Shown: piece by piece, positions 9,197 through 18,426 of the stretch
How positions within the stretch are numbered: position 1 is the first letter of the stretch
How the letters are laid out: every line of letters starts with the position of its first letter
Origin: Rohdeia mirabilis
GTDB taxonomy: Bacteria > Planctomycetota > UBA1135 > GCA-002686595
Direction: 5' to 3'
Length of the DNA stretch: 64,000 nucleotides
Assembly (NCBI GenBank): GCA_007750655.1
Contig: CP036290.1
Span: forward strand, 186,001 to 250,000
The notes under the pieces: model-generated
The model's input: the letters and a program-made list of their open reading frames with translations, nothing else
Databases searched by the model: none
Told to the model about the DNA's origin: nothing
Position numbers and translations under genes: made by a program

Positions 9197-12100
9197 ATGA
9201 TCAGTTTCGCCCTGGCCCTGCTCGCCGTACCGAGCGCCCCTGCCATCGTCCCCGACGAGGAGTGGGTCGCCGTCCGCGCGGGGACCATCCACGTGGTCGA
9301 AGGCGACCGCACGGTGAAGGACGGCACGCTGCTCGTCCGCGACGGCGTCATCGTCGCGGTCGGCACCGACATCGACGTGCCGTCGGCGGCGCGCGTCGTG
9401 GACTACGGCCCCAGCGCCGTCATCGTCCCCGGCCTGATCGCGTCCGACTCGGACCTCGCGTCGGGTTCGCTGCCCGAGCGCACCGCGAACCCGGGACTGC
9501 TCGGTACCGACGGCTACGACGCCTACGGCAACTACGCCCGCATCCTCTCGGGCGGCGTGACCAGCGCCTACGTGACCCCGTCGCGCGCGCGGCTCATCTC
9601 GGGTCAGGCGGCGATCGTGAAACTGGCCGGTGACGACCCGCTCGCGCGCACCGTCGCGGCGCCGGTGGCGATCGACGGTTCGATCGCGGCCCAGGCGCGC
9701 GGCGTCGAAGGCTACTGGCGTCTGCCGATCCCCGGCACCGTCGACGTGGGCATCGGCCGTCCGCTCGAGCAACTGCCGCGCACCACGATGGGTGCGATCC
9801 TCGCCTTCGAGGAACTGCTCGACGGCGTCGCCGCGGGCGTCGAGCTCGAGCCCTACGGCCCGACCGCGGTCGGTCAACTGGCTCCGCTCGTCGAAGCCAA
9901 GCTGCCCTGGCGCATCACGGCCGACGAGACCCACGAGATCCGCGCGCTCATCGCCCTGGCGAAGGAGCGGGGTCTGAAGCTGGTGATCGAAGGCGCGCAG
10001 GGTGCGGCGCCCCTCGCCGAAGAGTTGGCCGCCGCCGGGATCGGTGTGGTCTTCCAGGTGCCGTTCACGCCCAACCGCGACGGCATCAACCGCGGCAAGG
10101 GTGCGAACGCCAGTTGGCCGGACCTCACCGTCGCCAGCGCGCTCGTCGAGAAGGGCGTTCGCGTCGCGATCGACACCCCGCCCGGCATGGCGCTCAGCGA
10201 TCTGCGCTTCGCCGCCGTGCTCGCGCGCCGTGGAGGCATGTCGGCCGACGCCGCACTGCGCGCCATCACGCTTACGCCCGCCGAGATGTACGGCGTCGCC
10301 GATCGCATCGGCAGCCTCGCTCCCGGCAAGGACGCGGACTTCGCGGTCTTCGTCGGCGAGCCGCTCGAGTTCGGCGCCCTCGCCCTGGCCACCTGGGTCG
10401 GCGGCGAACTGGCCTACGAGGCCGGTGCTTCCGGATCGTCGAAGGCCGAGCGTTCCGAGATCGTCGTCGTTCGCGCCCAGGAGATCCACGTCGGTGACGG
10501 CACGATCCTCGCCCCCGGCGAAGTGCTCGTCGTCGACGGAACCATCGTCGAGGTCGGCGGACGCGTGGCTCGCCCCGGTGGAGCCGTCGTGGTCGACGTG
10601 CCCGTGCTCATGCCCGGGATCATCGACGCGATGGGCCGACTCGGACTCGACGGACGCCGCGGGACGCCCGACCCCGGCTTCGACCTGACCCTGCTCCTCG
10701 AGCCGGGTGACGAGACCGACGTGCGCGTGGCCAAGACCGGCATCACCACGGTCGTGCTCGACTCGCCCGGCATGTCCGGCGACGGCGCGCCGCTCATCGC
10801 CTACCGCCCGGCGTCCCAGGACCTCGAGAGCATGGTCGTCGATCCGCTCGCGGCCATCCGCCTCTCGTGGCCCGACAACGACCGCCGCCGTTCCGGCCGT
10901 CAGGTCCTCTCGATCCTCGAGAAGCTCGGCAAGTACAAGGAGTCCTGGAGCGAGTACCAGGAGAAGCTCGCGAGCTGGACGCCCCCCGAGACGGTCCCGA
11001 CCTTCACTCTGCCCGCCGACGACGAAGCCGCCGCCGAAGGTGACGAGGACGCCGAGGAGGAAGAGAAGGACGACGACAAGAAGAAGAAGAAGAAGAACAA
11101 GGAGGTCGACCCCGACCCGATCACCGGCATCTGGGTCGGCGAGGCCATTCTCGTCGAAGCTCCCGATCAGGCCGGCGAGGACCACGCCGACGACGAGGCC
11201 GGTGATGACGAGGCCGGTGATGACGAGGCCGGTGATGACGGCGACGGCGACGACGACGGTGACGAAGCCGACGCGGATCCTACCGATCACGCCGTCGACC
11301 AGGACCACGCCGAGGAAGTGACCGAGCGGATGCGCCTCCAGGTCCGTCTCGACGAGGACGGGCCGAACGCCGAGGGCTGGCTGCGTTTCGCACCGCTCTC
11401 CGACCAGTTGATCCAGGTCAGCGGGACCTACGGCACCGAGAAGGGTGAGTTCGCCCTCTCCGGGCTCAGCTCCCAGGGTCGCTTCACGATCACCGGAACG
11501 CTCAGCGACAACACGCTCGAGCCCGAGGAGGCCATCACCTTCGAAGGCCGACTGGTCGGCGGTTCGCTCGACGTGCGCGTGCGCGCCGAGCGCACTTCGC
11601 GCGACTACCCGATGGCGAAGCGTCCCGTCCCGACCGACACCGAAGAGGTCGAGGACGAGGACGACGGCAAGCCCCGCGAGCCCCGCCGCGACCCGTCGAT
11701 GGACCAGTACCTGCGCGCCCTCGAGGGCGAGGTCGCGGTCATCTGCCAGGTCGAACGCGCCGACGAGATCCTCGCCTGCGTCGCCGCCTTCGAGTCGGCC
11801 GGCATCAAGCCGGTGCTGCTCGGAGCGTCCGAGGCCCACACCGTGGCCGATCGCATCGAGGGCCGTGTCAGCGGCGTGCTGCTCAGCCACCAGATCGAAG
11901 CGACCGGCGCGACCGTCGACGTCTCGATCAACCGCTACGCGCGGCTGCAGGCCGCCGGGATCCCGGTCGCGTTCTACAGCGACGCGGAAGAAGGCGCGGT
12001 CGACCTCCCGCTCATGGCGACCTTCGCCGTCGAGACCGGGATGAGCCCGACCAACGCCCTGCGCGCGCTGACGTTCGACAGCGCTCGGATGCTCGCCATC

Positions 12101-12223
12101 GACAACCGCGTCGGCCGCATCGCGCGCGGCCTCAGCGCCGACCTCGTGGCTCTCTCCGCCGCTCCGTTCGATCCCACCACGAAAGTGCTGCGCGTCTGGC
12201 TCGCCGGACGCGAGGTCCGTTGA
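9197..12223 (+). CDS. Exported tandem amidohydrolase-like fusion protein (1008 aa)
   Basis: A fusion of two amidohydrolase-like halves. After a short signal peptide (MISFALALLAVPSAPA), half one runs to about residue 415 and ends with IGSLAPGKDADFAVFVGEPL. Half two restarts near residue 420 (RAQEIHVGDGTILAPGEV) and ends with VGRIARGLSADLVALSAAPF. Neither half has HxH: the positions read VPGLIASDSDLASG and MPGIIDAMGRLGLDG. Half two is interrupted at about 600-800 by a Lys-rich block, an acidic Asp/Glu tract encoded partly by a 15-bp DNA repeat (11192-11236), and a beta-rich insert (WLRFAPLSDQLIQVSGTYG). Roughly twice the length of its neighbours. Catalytically inactive by motif; role unknown. 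Confidence 0.85.
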   Translation: MISFALALLAVPSAPAIVPDEEWVAVRAGTIHVVEGDRTVKDGTLLVRDGVIVAVGTDIDVPSAARVVDYGPSAVIVPGLIASDSDLASGSLPERTANPGLLGTDGYDAYGNYARILSGGVTSAYVTPSRARLISGQAAIVKLAGDDPLARTVAAPVAIDGSIAAQARGVEGYWRLPIPGTVDVGIGRPLEQLPRTTMGAILAFEELLDGVAAGVELEPYGPTAVGQLAPLVEAKLPWRITADETHEIRALIALAKERGLKLVIEGAQGAAPLAEELAAAGIGVVFQVPFTPNRDGINRGKGANASWPDLTVASALVEKGVRVAIDTPPGMALSDLRFAAVLARRGGMSADAALRAITLTPAEMYGVADRIGSLAPGKDADFAVFVGEPLEFGALALATWVGGELAYEAGASGSSKAERSEIVVVRAQEIHVGDGTILAPGEVLVVDGTIVEVGGRVARPGGAVVVDVPVLMPGIIDAMGRLGLDGRRGTPDPGFDLTLLLEPGDETDVRVAKTGITTVVLDSPGMSGDGAPLIAYRPASQDLESMVVDPLAAIRLSWPDNDRRRSGRQVLSILEKLGKYKESWSEYQEKLASWTPPETVPTFTLPADDEAAAEGDEDAEEEEKDDDKKKKKKNKEVDPDPITGIWVGEAILVEAPDQAGEDHADDEAGDDEAGDDEAGDDGDGDDDGDEADADPTDHAVDQDHAEEVTERMRLQVRLDEDGPNAEGWLRFAPLSDQLIQVSGTYGTEKGEFALSGLSSQGRFTITGTLSDNTLEPEEAITFEGRLVGGSLDVRVRAERTSRDYPMAKRPVPTDTEEVEDEDDGKPREPRRDPSMDQYLRALEGEVAVICQVERADEILACVAAFESAGIKPVLLGASEAHTVADRIEGRVSGVLLSHQIEATGATVDVSINRYARLQAAGIPVAFYSDAEEGAVDLPLMATFAVETGMSPTNALRALTFDSARMLAIDNRVGRIARGLSADLVALSAAPFDPTTKVLRVWLAGREVR
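11192..11236 (+). repeat. Three exact 15-bp tandem repeats inside the fusion gene
   Basis: Three identical in-frame copies of GACGAGGCCGGTGAT, each encoding DEAGD, sit in the acidic linker of the double-domain protein. Flanking sequence is degenerate Asp/Glu code. Copy number could vary without breaking the frame. Confidence 0.9.
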
Positions 12224-12288
12224 TCGGCCACCGCCACGACGACGACCCGCACCGCCCGACCCGCACCACCTTCGACGAACCGCCCATC

Positions 12289-13659
12289 ATGAAGCGCTTC
12301 ACCTTCGCTGCCGCCACCGTCAGCACCCTCTTCGCCGCCTCCGCACTCGCCGGGACCAACCGTCCTGGCGACGCGATGCGCGCCCTGCAGCCCACGCTGT
12401 CCTCGGAGCCGCTCCCGATCCAGCGGGCCGCGAACGAGGCCGTCGCGCCCGCTGGCATGGTCGGCGGTCCGGGTCTGGCTCTGATGTCGGCCAAGATCCT
12501 GACCTGTGAGCTGGACGGTCCGGGCTACGTCAACAACGGCGTGCTCCTGGTCAAGGACGGCCTGGTCGAGGCCGTGGGTCGCCGCTCGGAGATCGAGATC
12601 CCCGGTGACTACGAGATCGTCGACGTCGGCGACCGCTGGCTGATGCCCGGGATGATCGACCTGCACGCCCACGTCGGCGGCACGTTCGACATCAACGACA
12701 TGGTCTACCAGGCCAACCCGGGCGTGCGCGCGTCGACCGCGGTCATCCCCGCCAACCCCCAGCTGCGCCGTTCGATCGCGGCGGGTGTGACGACGGTGCT
12801 CTTCATCCCCGGCTCCGGCACCAACGTCGGCGGCCAGGGCGTGTTGATGAAGACCGGTCCGAAGACCTACGAGGAGGCGGTCGTTCGCAACCCCGGTTCG
12901 CTCAAGATCGCTCAGTGGGGCAACCCGGAGCGTTGGGCCATCGGCGTCGGCAAGAGCCACCACGGCTACATCATCCGTGGCACCCTCGCGCGCGGCCGTT
13001 CGTACTGGCGCTCGTGGAAGAACTTCGAGTCCAGCGGCGGCCCCGAGCCGTACGTGGATCCGCAGTGGGAAGTCTTCCGCTACCTCTTCGACGGTGACGC
13101 GCAGGTCTCGGTCCACACGCAGGTCCACCAGGTCGTGATGAGCACGATCGACATCATCAAGCGCGAGATGGGCCTCGACGTCTTCATCGACCACGGCACG
13201 TTCGACGGCTGGAAGGCCGGCGGCGAGGCCTACGCGAACGGCGTCAATGCGATCGTCGGCCCGCGCAACGTGTCGATGCCCGAGCGCGGTCTGATCGGCT
13301 GGACGGGCGACAACCCGGAGCGCGTGCAGGGGTGCGCGGCCGGCTACTGGGAGATGGGGCACCGCATGGTCGGCTTCAACACCGACTCGCCCGTCATTCC
13401 CCAGGAAGAGCTGCCGCTGCAAGCCGCCATCGCGGTTCGCCACGGCTTCCCCGACGACGGGCTCCAGACCGTGCGCGGCCTGACGATCGTGCCGGCGACG
13501 ACCATCGGCATGGGCGATCGACTCGGCAGCCTCGAAGTCGGCAAGGACGCCGACGTGGTCGTGATCACCGGTCACCCCGCCGACCCCCGCAGTGCGGTCG
13601 ATGCGGTGTACGTGAACGGCGAACGGATGTACGACGCTTCCGAAAGGCGCCTCTGGTAA
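12289..13659 (+). CDS. Exported amidohydrolase with intact metal motif (HxH)
   Basis: 456 aa; the ATG at 12289 begins a clean signal peptide (MKRFTFAAATVSTLFAASAL). One of only two members of the array with an apparently complete site: MPGMIDLHAH gives His126 and His128. Further candidate ligands are in VSVHTQVHQVV, FIDHGTFDGW and the aspartate of FNTDSPVIPQEE. The C-terminus carries GSLEVGKDADVVVITGHP. It should be an active metal-dependent hydrolase acting outside the cytoplasm. The closest pattern I know is the planctomycete imidazolonepropionase-like amidohydrolases; the substrate cannot be inferred. Near-paralogue of the next gene. Confidence 0.9.
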   Translation: MKRFTFAAATVSTLFAASALAGTNRPGDAMRALQPTLSSEPLPIQRAANEAVAPAGMVGGPGLALMSAKILTCELDGPGYVNNGVLLVKDGLVEAVGRRSEIEIPGDYEIVDVGDRWLMPGMIDLHAHVGGTFDINDMVYQANPGVRASTAVIPANPQLRRSIAAGVTTVLFIPGSGTNVGGQGVLMKTGPKTYEEAVVRNPGSLKIAQWGNPERWAIGVGKSHHGYIIRGTLARGRSYWRSWKNFESSGGPEPYVDPQWEVFRYLFDGDAQVSVHTQVHQVVMSTIDIIKREMGLDVFIDHGTFDGWKAGGEAYANGVNAIVGPRNVSMPERGLIGWTGDNPERVQGCAAGYWEMGHRMVGFNTDSPVIPQEELPLQAAIAVRHGFPDDGLQTVRGLTIVPATTIGMGDRLGSLEVGKDADVVVITGHPADPRSAVDAVYVNGERMYDASERRLW

Positions 13660-13782
13660 CGGCGGGCCGAGACGGCGCGTCGTGGGACCGCTTCGTCGAA
13701 CAGGCCAACTGGAGCCATCCGATCGGATCCGCGCCGACGAGTCCCTTCCTCCGTCCACACCGACCCTGAACCCGCCACGAAC

Positions 13783-15243
13783 ATGTCGCTGCTCACTTCG
13801 TTGACACTCGCTGTAGCCACCGTCGTTCCGCTCGACGGTGGGCACGTCGACCGTTCGTCCGGTCTGATGCCGCCCGGTGCGAGCACGACCGCGAACACGG
13901 CCGCCAACGCGTTCGAACTCGAGAGCGCCAGCTACGAGGCGGCGCTCTTCGCGTGGCAGCAGGGTCTCGACGCCCTCGACGAAGCGGCGAAGCGCGCGCC
14001 CGAAGCTGGGGCGGTCGACGGTCCGGGCCTGGCTCTGCTCGCGTCCAAGGTCCTGACCTGCGAGCTCGAAGGCCCCGGCTACGTGAATCGCGGCGTCGTT
14101 CTGATCCGCGACGGCTTGATCGAAGAGGTGGGGCGTCAGGGCGAGGTCGAGATCCCCGAGGACTACGAGGTCGTCGACTGCGGTCAGAACTGGCTCATGC
14201 CGGGGATGGTCGATCTGCACGCGCACATCGCCGACGAGGACCAGTTCTCGGCCGTCAACGACGCGGTCCTCCTGTCGAACCCCGGCCTGCGGGTCTCCGC
14301 CGCGATCATCCCGGGCAACCGGCGCATGCGCGCCGCGCTGGCTTCGGGCATCACGACGCTGCTCTTCATCCCCGGGTCGGCGACGACGATCGGTGGGCAG
14401 GGCGCGCTCGTGAAGACGGCGCCGGGCACCATGTCGAAGCGCATGGTCAAGGACTCGGCCGCGCTCAAGGTCGCGCAGTACGGCAACCCGGATCGCTGGG
14501 GCCCGCGCGTCGGCAAGTCGTACCTCTACCAAGGGCTGCGCCGCTCGCTCGCCGTGGGTCAGGCCTATGCCGACGCATGGCGCGAGTTCGAGGAGGGCAC
14601 CGGTCCCGAGCCCGCCGTCGACCCCGACCTCGAGATCTACCGCGGGATGTTCGAGGGCACCGTTCCGGTCGCCATCCACACCCAGTGGGTGCAGGTCGTG
14701 ACGGCGTCGATCGACATCATGCGCCGGCAGTTCCAACTGAACATCTTCATCGACCACGGCACCTTCGACTCCTGGCGTGTCGCCGCCTACGCCTGGGAGC
14801 ACGGTGTCAACGCGATCATCGGCCCGCGCGTCGTCTCGATGCCCGTCCGCCACATGATCGACTGGTCGGGTGACAACCCCGAGCGGGTCCAAGGCTCCGC
14901 CGCTGGCTTCTGGGAGGAGGGACACCGCATGATCGGCTTCAACACCGACTCGCCGAACGTGCCCCAGGACGAGTTCCCGCTGCAGGCCGCCCTCGCGGTC
15001 CGTCACGGGTTCCCGGACGACAAGCTCCAGACCGTGCGCGGCCTCACGATCATCCCCGCCATCACCATCGGCCTCGGCGACCGACTCGGCAGCCTCGAAG
15101 CTGGCAAGGACGCCGACGTGGTGGTCCTCTCCGGCCACCCGGCCGATCCCCGCACGAAGGTGCGCGAAGTCTGGGTCGACGGCGTGAAGTCGTTCGACGA
15201 GGACGTGAAGAAGCGCGCTCCCGAGTCCCGCTCGCCCAAGTAG
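13783..15243 (+). CDS. Exported amidohydrolase with intact metal motif (HxH), second copy
   Basis: 486 aa. Strongly similar along its whole length to the preceding gene (GPGLALLASKVLTCELEGPG, SIDIMRRQFQL, FIDHGTFDSW, FNTDSPNVPQ), so the two arose by tandem duplication. The metal motif is intact in MPGMVDLHAHI (His146, His148). The N-terminus is hydrophobic (LLTSLTLAVATVV), consistent with export, and is followed by about 50 residues not shared with the paralogue. The Lys/Arg-rich tail is also unique. Expected to be an active metal-dependent hydrolase; the substrate is unknown. Confidence 0.9.
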   Translation: MSLLTSLTLAVATVVPLDGGHVDRSSGLMPPGASTTANTAANAFELESASYEAALFAWQQGLDALDEAAKRAPEAGAVDGPGLALLASKVLTCELEGPGYVNRGVVLIRDGLIEEVGRQGEVEIPEDYEVVDCGQNWLMPGMVDLHAHIADEDQFSAVNDAVLLSNPGLRVSAAIIPGNRRMRAALASGITTLLFIPGSATTIGGQGALVKTAPGTMSKRMVKDSAALKVAQYGNPDRWGPRVGKSYLYQGLRRSLAVGQAYADAWREFEEGTGPEPAVDPDLEIYRGMFEGTVPVAIHTQWVQVVTASIDIMRRQFQLNIFIDHGTFDSWRVAAYAWEHGVNAIIGPRVVSMPVRHMIDWSGDNPERVQGSAAGFWEEGHRMIGFNTDSPNVPQDEFPLQAALAVRHGFPDDKLQTVRGLTIIPAITIGLGDRLGSLEAGKDADVVVLSGHPADPRTKVREVWVDGVKSFDEDVKKRAPESRSPK

Positions 15244-15255
15244 CACACCCCATCA

Positions 15256-15279
15256 CGCGCTCCGTCCAGGCGGAGCGCG
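15256..15279 (+). terminator. Hairpin between amidohydrolase genes
   Basis: A perfect 9-bp stem (CGCGCTCCG with CGGAGCGCG) and a 6-base loop, 13 bases after the stop. No U-tract follows; it may stabilise an mRNA end or act as an attenuator. A second 8-bp hairpin (GGCCCGTG with CACGGGCC) lies at 15317-15343. Confidence 0.4.
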
Positions 15280-15380
15280 CCACCGACGATCAACTCCGAC
15301 GATCACACCTGATCACGGCCCGTGCGCACACGCGTCACGGGCCCCGTCGGACCACGACCCTTCCGTCCGCGCAAAGCCCC

Positions 15381-16613
15381 ATGCTGTTCCCCTCCATCGT
15401 CCTCGGCGCGACCGTCGCCCTCGCAGGATCGATCGACGCTTCCACCACCGAAGCCGTGGCGACTCCGAACCTGTTCGCCCTGCGGGTCGGGACGGCCGAG
15501 ACCATCAGCCACGGCACGATCCCGAACGCCGTGATCCTGATCGAGAACGGCCGCATCGTGATGGTCGGCGAGGACCTCCCGATCGAGCGCGGCATCCCGA
15601 CCTTCGACTTCCCCGACGCGGTGGTGATGCCCGGCATGGTCGGCTCCCGCAGCCGCCTCGGCCTCGACGGTCGGGCCGGTACCGACATCACTCCGGAACT
15701 GAGCGCGGCCTTCGAGCTCGAACCCGGCGCCAAGGTCTTCGGTGACGTGCTCGAACTGGGTGTCACCACGCTCGGCCTCTACCCGGCCGGCGGCGGCATC
15801 CCCGGCGTCGGCATCGCGGTGCGCACGAAGGGCTCGACGTTCGAGGAGATGCTCCTCGCCGAGCCCACCAACCTGTCCATGTACATCTCGTCGAACGAGA
15901 GCGCCAAGAAGCTCATCGAGAAGGGCTTCGAGCTCGTCGACAAGTACATGGAGGACGTGGCGAAGGAGCGCGAGAAGTTCGACAAGGCCGTCGAGAAGGA
16001 GAAGGACAAGAAGAAGAAGGAGGAGATGGTCTTCACGCCTCCGGTCCCCGACGAGAAGGCGCTCCCCATGCTGCGCCTCGTCACCGGCGAGCTGCGCGCG
16101 GTCATCGGCATGCGCAAGGCCGCCGACTACCTGCACCTGATGGACGTCATCGGCGAGCGCGAGTTCGACTGGGACGTCCAGGCCAACCTCACGGACGACG
16201 GCGACTTCTTCTACATCGCCGATCGCCTCGGCGCCGCCGGTCGCCGGATGATCGTCAACCCGTCGATCACGCTGCACCCGGGCACCCGCCGCGAGCGCAA
16301 CCTGCCGAAGGAGCTCCACGAAGCCGGTTGCAAGCTGGCCTTCGTGCCGGAGTCGGACTCGGTCGGTGGGTTCCGCGATCTGCGCGCGGACGTGGCCACG
16401 CTCGTGCGCTACGGCCTCGACCGTCAGGTCGGTCTGCGCGCGCTGACGCTGGAAGGTGCCGAGGTCATCGGCATGGCCGATCAGCTCGGCAGCATCGACG
16501 CCGGCAAGTTCGCGAACCTGCTCCTGTTCGACGGTGATCCGCTCGAAGCGGGAACCGAGCTGTTGGGCGTCATGCTCGACGGTGACTTCGTCGCCGGAGA
16601 CCTGGCCGACTGA
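15381..16613 (+). CDS. Exported amidohydrolase-superfamily protein 8, no HxH motif
   Basis: 410 aa with a short hydrophobic N-terminus (MLFPSIVLGATVALAGS). The sandwich reads NAVILIENGRIVMVGEDL; the metal motif position reads VVMPGMVGSRSRLGLDG, so both histidines are gone. As in the first gene of the array, a Lys/Glu coiled coil is inserted in the middle (about residues 170-220, with KEKDKKKKEE). The C-terminal signature LGSIDAGKFANLLLFDGDPL retains the GK but has AN for AD. Likely a pseudoenzyme; the shared coiled coil suggests self-association or partner binding. Confidence 0.85.
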   Translation: MLFPSIVLGATVALAGSIDASTTEAVATPNLFALRVGTAETISHGTIPNAVILIENGRIVMVGEDLPIERGIPTFDFPDAVVMPGMVGSRSRLGLDGRAGTDITPELSAAFELEPGAKVFGDVLELGVTTLGLYPAGGGIPGVGIAVRTKGSTFEEMLLAEPTNLSMYISSNESAKKLIEKGFELVDKYMEDVAKEREKFDKAVEKEKDKKKKEEMVFTPPVPDEKALPMLRLVTGELRAVIGMRKAADYLHLMDVIGEREFDWDVQANLTDDGDFFYIADRLGAAGRRMIVNPSITLHPGTRRERNLPKELHEAGCKLAFVPESDSVGGFRDLRADVATLVRYGLDRQVGLRALTLEGAEVIGMADQLGSIDAGKFANLLLFDGDPLEAGTELLGVMLDGDFVAGDLAD

Positions 16614-16691
16614 GCACGCCCCGCGCGCTCCGCCACCCTCCACGACCGCCAGACGACGACCGAACGACTCAGCACACCGACGACGAACGCG

Positions 16692-18179
16692 ATGAAGCAC
16701 CTCAACTCACTCAACGCCGCGGCCTTCGCAGCCGCACTCCTGGCCGCTCCCACCCTGTGGGCCGCGACCGCTCCGACCGCGCTCGGCCTCGCGCCGACGA
16801 CGAGTGTCGCGGCCGACGACGACGAGGACGAGAAGGAGGACGAGTGGCACCTGGTTGCCGGCGGTGACGTGTACACCGGCACGGGCGCCGTCCTGCGCGG
16901 CGCCTCGATCCTGATCAAGAACGGCCTGATCCACGAGATCGGCTACGACCTGTTCGTCCCCGAGGGGGCCGGCGAGACCGACGTCAGCGGCTACCGCGTC
17001 TACCCGGGACTGATCGCGCTGGGCGCTACGAGCCGGGTCACGACCGGTCGCTTCGCCGCCGAGGATCCGACCTGGGCGATCGATCCGCTCAGTGATCCCG
17101 ACGAGTGGATGACGTCCTTCGAGGACGAGGACCTCGACCTGCCGACCGTGGACCAGGACGGGTTCAAGTCGCGCTACATCGACAGCTACGACCCGTTCAG
17201 TCCCTACATGACCCTCGCGCTGGCCAACGGCATCACGGCCTGCGAGCAGAGCGGCGCCGCGTTCAAGCTGCGTCGCGACGGCATCGAAGGCGTGGTGATG
17301 AACGAGGACACCTCGACGAACTTCAACATGCGCGGCGGGTCCGCGCGCCAGCGCACCCGCGACGGGTTCGCCGGCGCCGCGAAGTACCTGCGCGACATGG
17401 CCACCTGGGAACGCCGCGGCAAGCCCAAGGACGACGAGCCCTCCACGCGCGGCGTCGACACGAACTCCCTGCGCGTGCTGCGCAACGAGCTCGACGCGAC
17501 CTTCTTCGCCGACGACCGCCTGACGCTGCTCGCCATCGCGCGCCTCGCCCAGGACTACGGTTTCCGGCCCATCGTCCAGGGCTGTCGCGAGGGTTGGATC
17601 GTGGCCGACGAGCTGGGCCGCGCCGGCGCGCTCGTCGTGTTGGATCCGCGCGAGCGCTCCTGGAACGATCCCGAGTCCCTGTACGAGTCCGGCTCGAGCA
17701 TCGAGAACGCGGCGATCCTGCACCGCTCCGGTTGCCAGATCGCGGTGCGCACGCCGTCGGCTTCGATCGACACGAGCGGTATCGCCGGTCGCGACCTTCT
17801 GTCGCTCAGCCTGCAGGCCGGCTACGCCATCCGCGGCGGCCTGGACGAGGAGGTCGCGCTGGCCGCGATCACGCTCGTTCCGGCGCGCGTCCTGGGCATC
17901 GACCACCGCGTGGGTTCGATCGAAGTCGGCAAGGACGCCGACCTCCTGGTGACGCGCGGTGACATCCTCCACTACGAGACGCTGGTGGACCTGGCCTTCG
18001 TCATGGGCAAGATCGCCTACGACAAGAACAAGGAGCTCTACTACGCCCACCTCCAGCCGCACCAGATCGCGGCCGATCTCGAGGCCGACGCCGCCGCCGA
18101 GAGCGAGGACGGGTCCGAAGCCGATGACGCGGACGGTGACACCGACGGTGACGCGGACGAGTCGGGCGACGACGACTGA
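16692..18179 (+). CDS. Exported amidohydrolase-superfamily protein 9, no HxH motif, acidic tail
   Basis: 495 aa, last of the tandem array. The signal peptide (FAAALLAAPTLWAATAPTA) is followed by an acidic stretch (DDDEDEKEDE). The N-terminal sandwich is LVAGGDVYTGTGAVLRGASI, and the motif position reads YPGLIALGATSRVTTG with no HxH. The C-terminal signature HRVGSIEVGKDADLLVTRGD is well kept. It ends in a 35-residue Asp/Glu/Ala/Ser tail. A strong hairpin terminator follows at 18227-18263, consistent with the operon ending here. Probably non-catalytic. Confidence 0.85.
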   Translation: MKHLNSLNAAAFAAALLAAPTLWAATAPTALGLAPTTSVAADDDEDEKEDEWHLVAGGDVYTGTGAVLRGASILIKNGLIHEIGYDLFVPEGAGETDVSGYRVYPGLIALGATSRVTTGRFAAEDPTWAIDPLSDPDEWMTSFEDEDLDLPTVDQDGFKSRYIDSYDPFSPYMTLALANGITACEQSGAAFKLRRDGIEGVVMNEDTSTNFNMRGGSARQRTRDGFAGAAKYLRDMATWERRGKPKDDEPSTRGVDTNSLRVLRNELDATFFADDRLTLLAIARLAQDYGFRPIVQGCREGWIVADELGRAGALVVLDPRERSWNDPESLYESGSSIENAAILHRSGCQIAVRTPSASIDTSGIAGRDLLSLSLQAGYAIRGGLDEEVALAAITLVPARVLGIDHRVGSIEVGKDADLLVTRGDILHYETLVDLAFVMGKIAYDKNKELYYAHLQPHQIAADLEADAAAESEDGSEADDADGDTDGDADESGDDD

Positions 18180-18226
18180 TCCCGCCGGGCGACCGGGGCG
18201 CGACCCGCTCCGATCGGAACCCCCAC

Positions 18227-18263
18227 GACGCGGCGCGTCGGCCTCGGGCCGGCGCGCCGCGTC
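18227..18263 (+). terminator. Hairpin ending the amidohydrolase array
   Basis: A 17-bp stem with one G-U pair (GACGCGGCGCG-T-CGGCC against GGCCG-G-CGCGCCGCGTC) and a TCG loop, 47 bases after the last amidohydrolase stop. The following TCGTTCC is only slightly U-rich, typical of high-GC terminators. Confidence 0.65.
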
Positions 18264-18426
18264 TCGTTCCCGGACGCCGCGCCCGCAGCTTCCAGCCCTC
18301 GTGGAGCAGGCATTCGACGGACGGGATAGGCTTGGGGCCGTCCCCGTGCGGCGTTCGAAGCGCGTCGCGACGAAGACACTCGAGGGGCCCGAACCCAGCC
18401 CCCGGACCGTCCTTCCCCGCCCTCCC

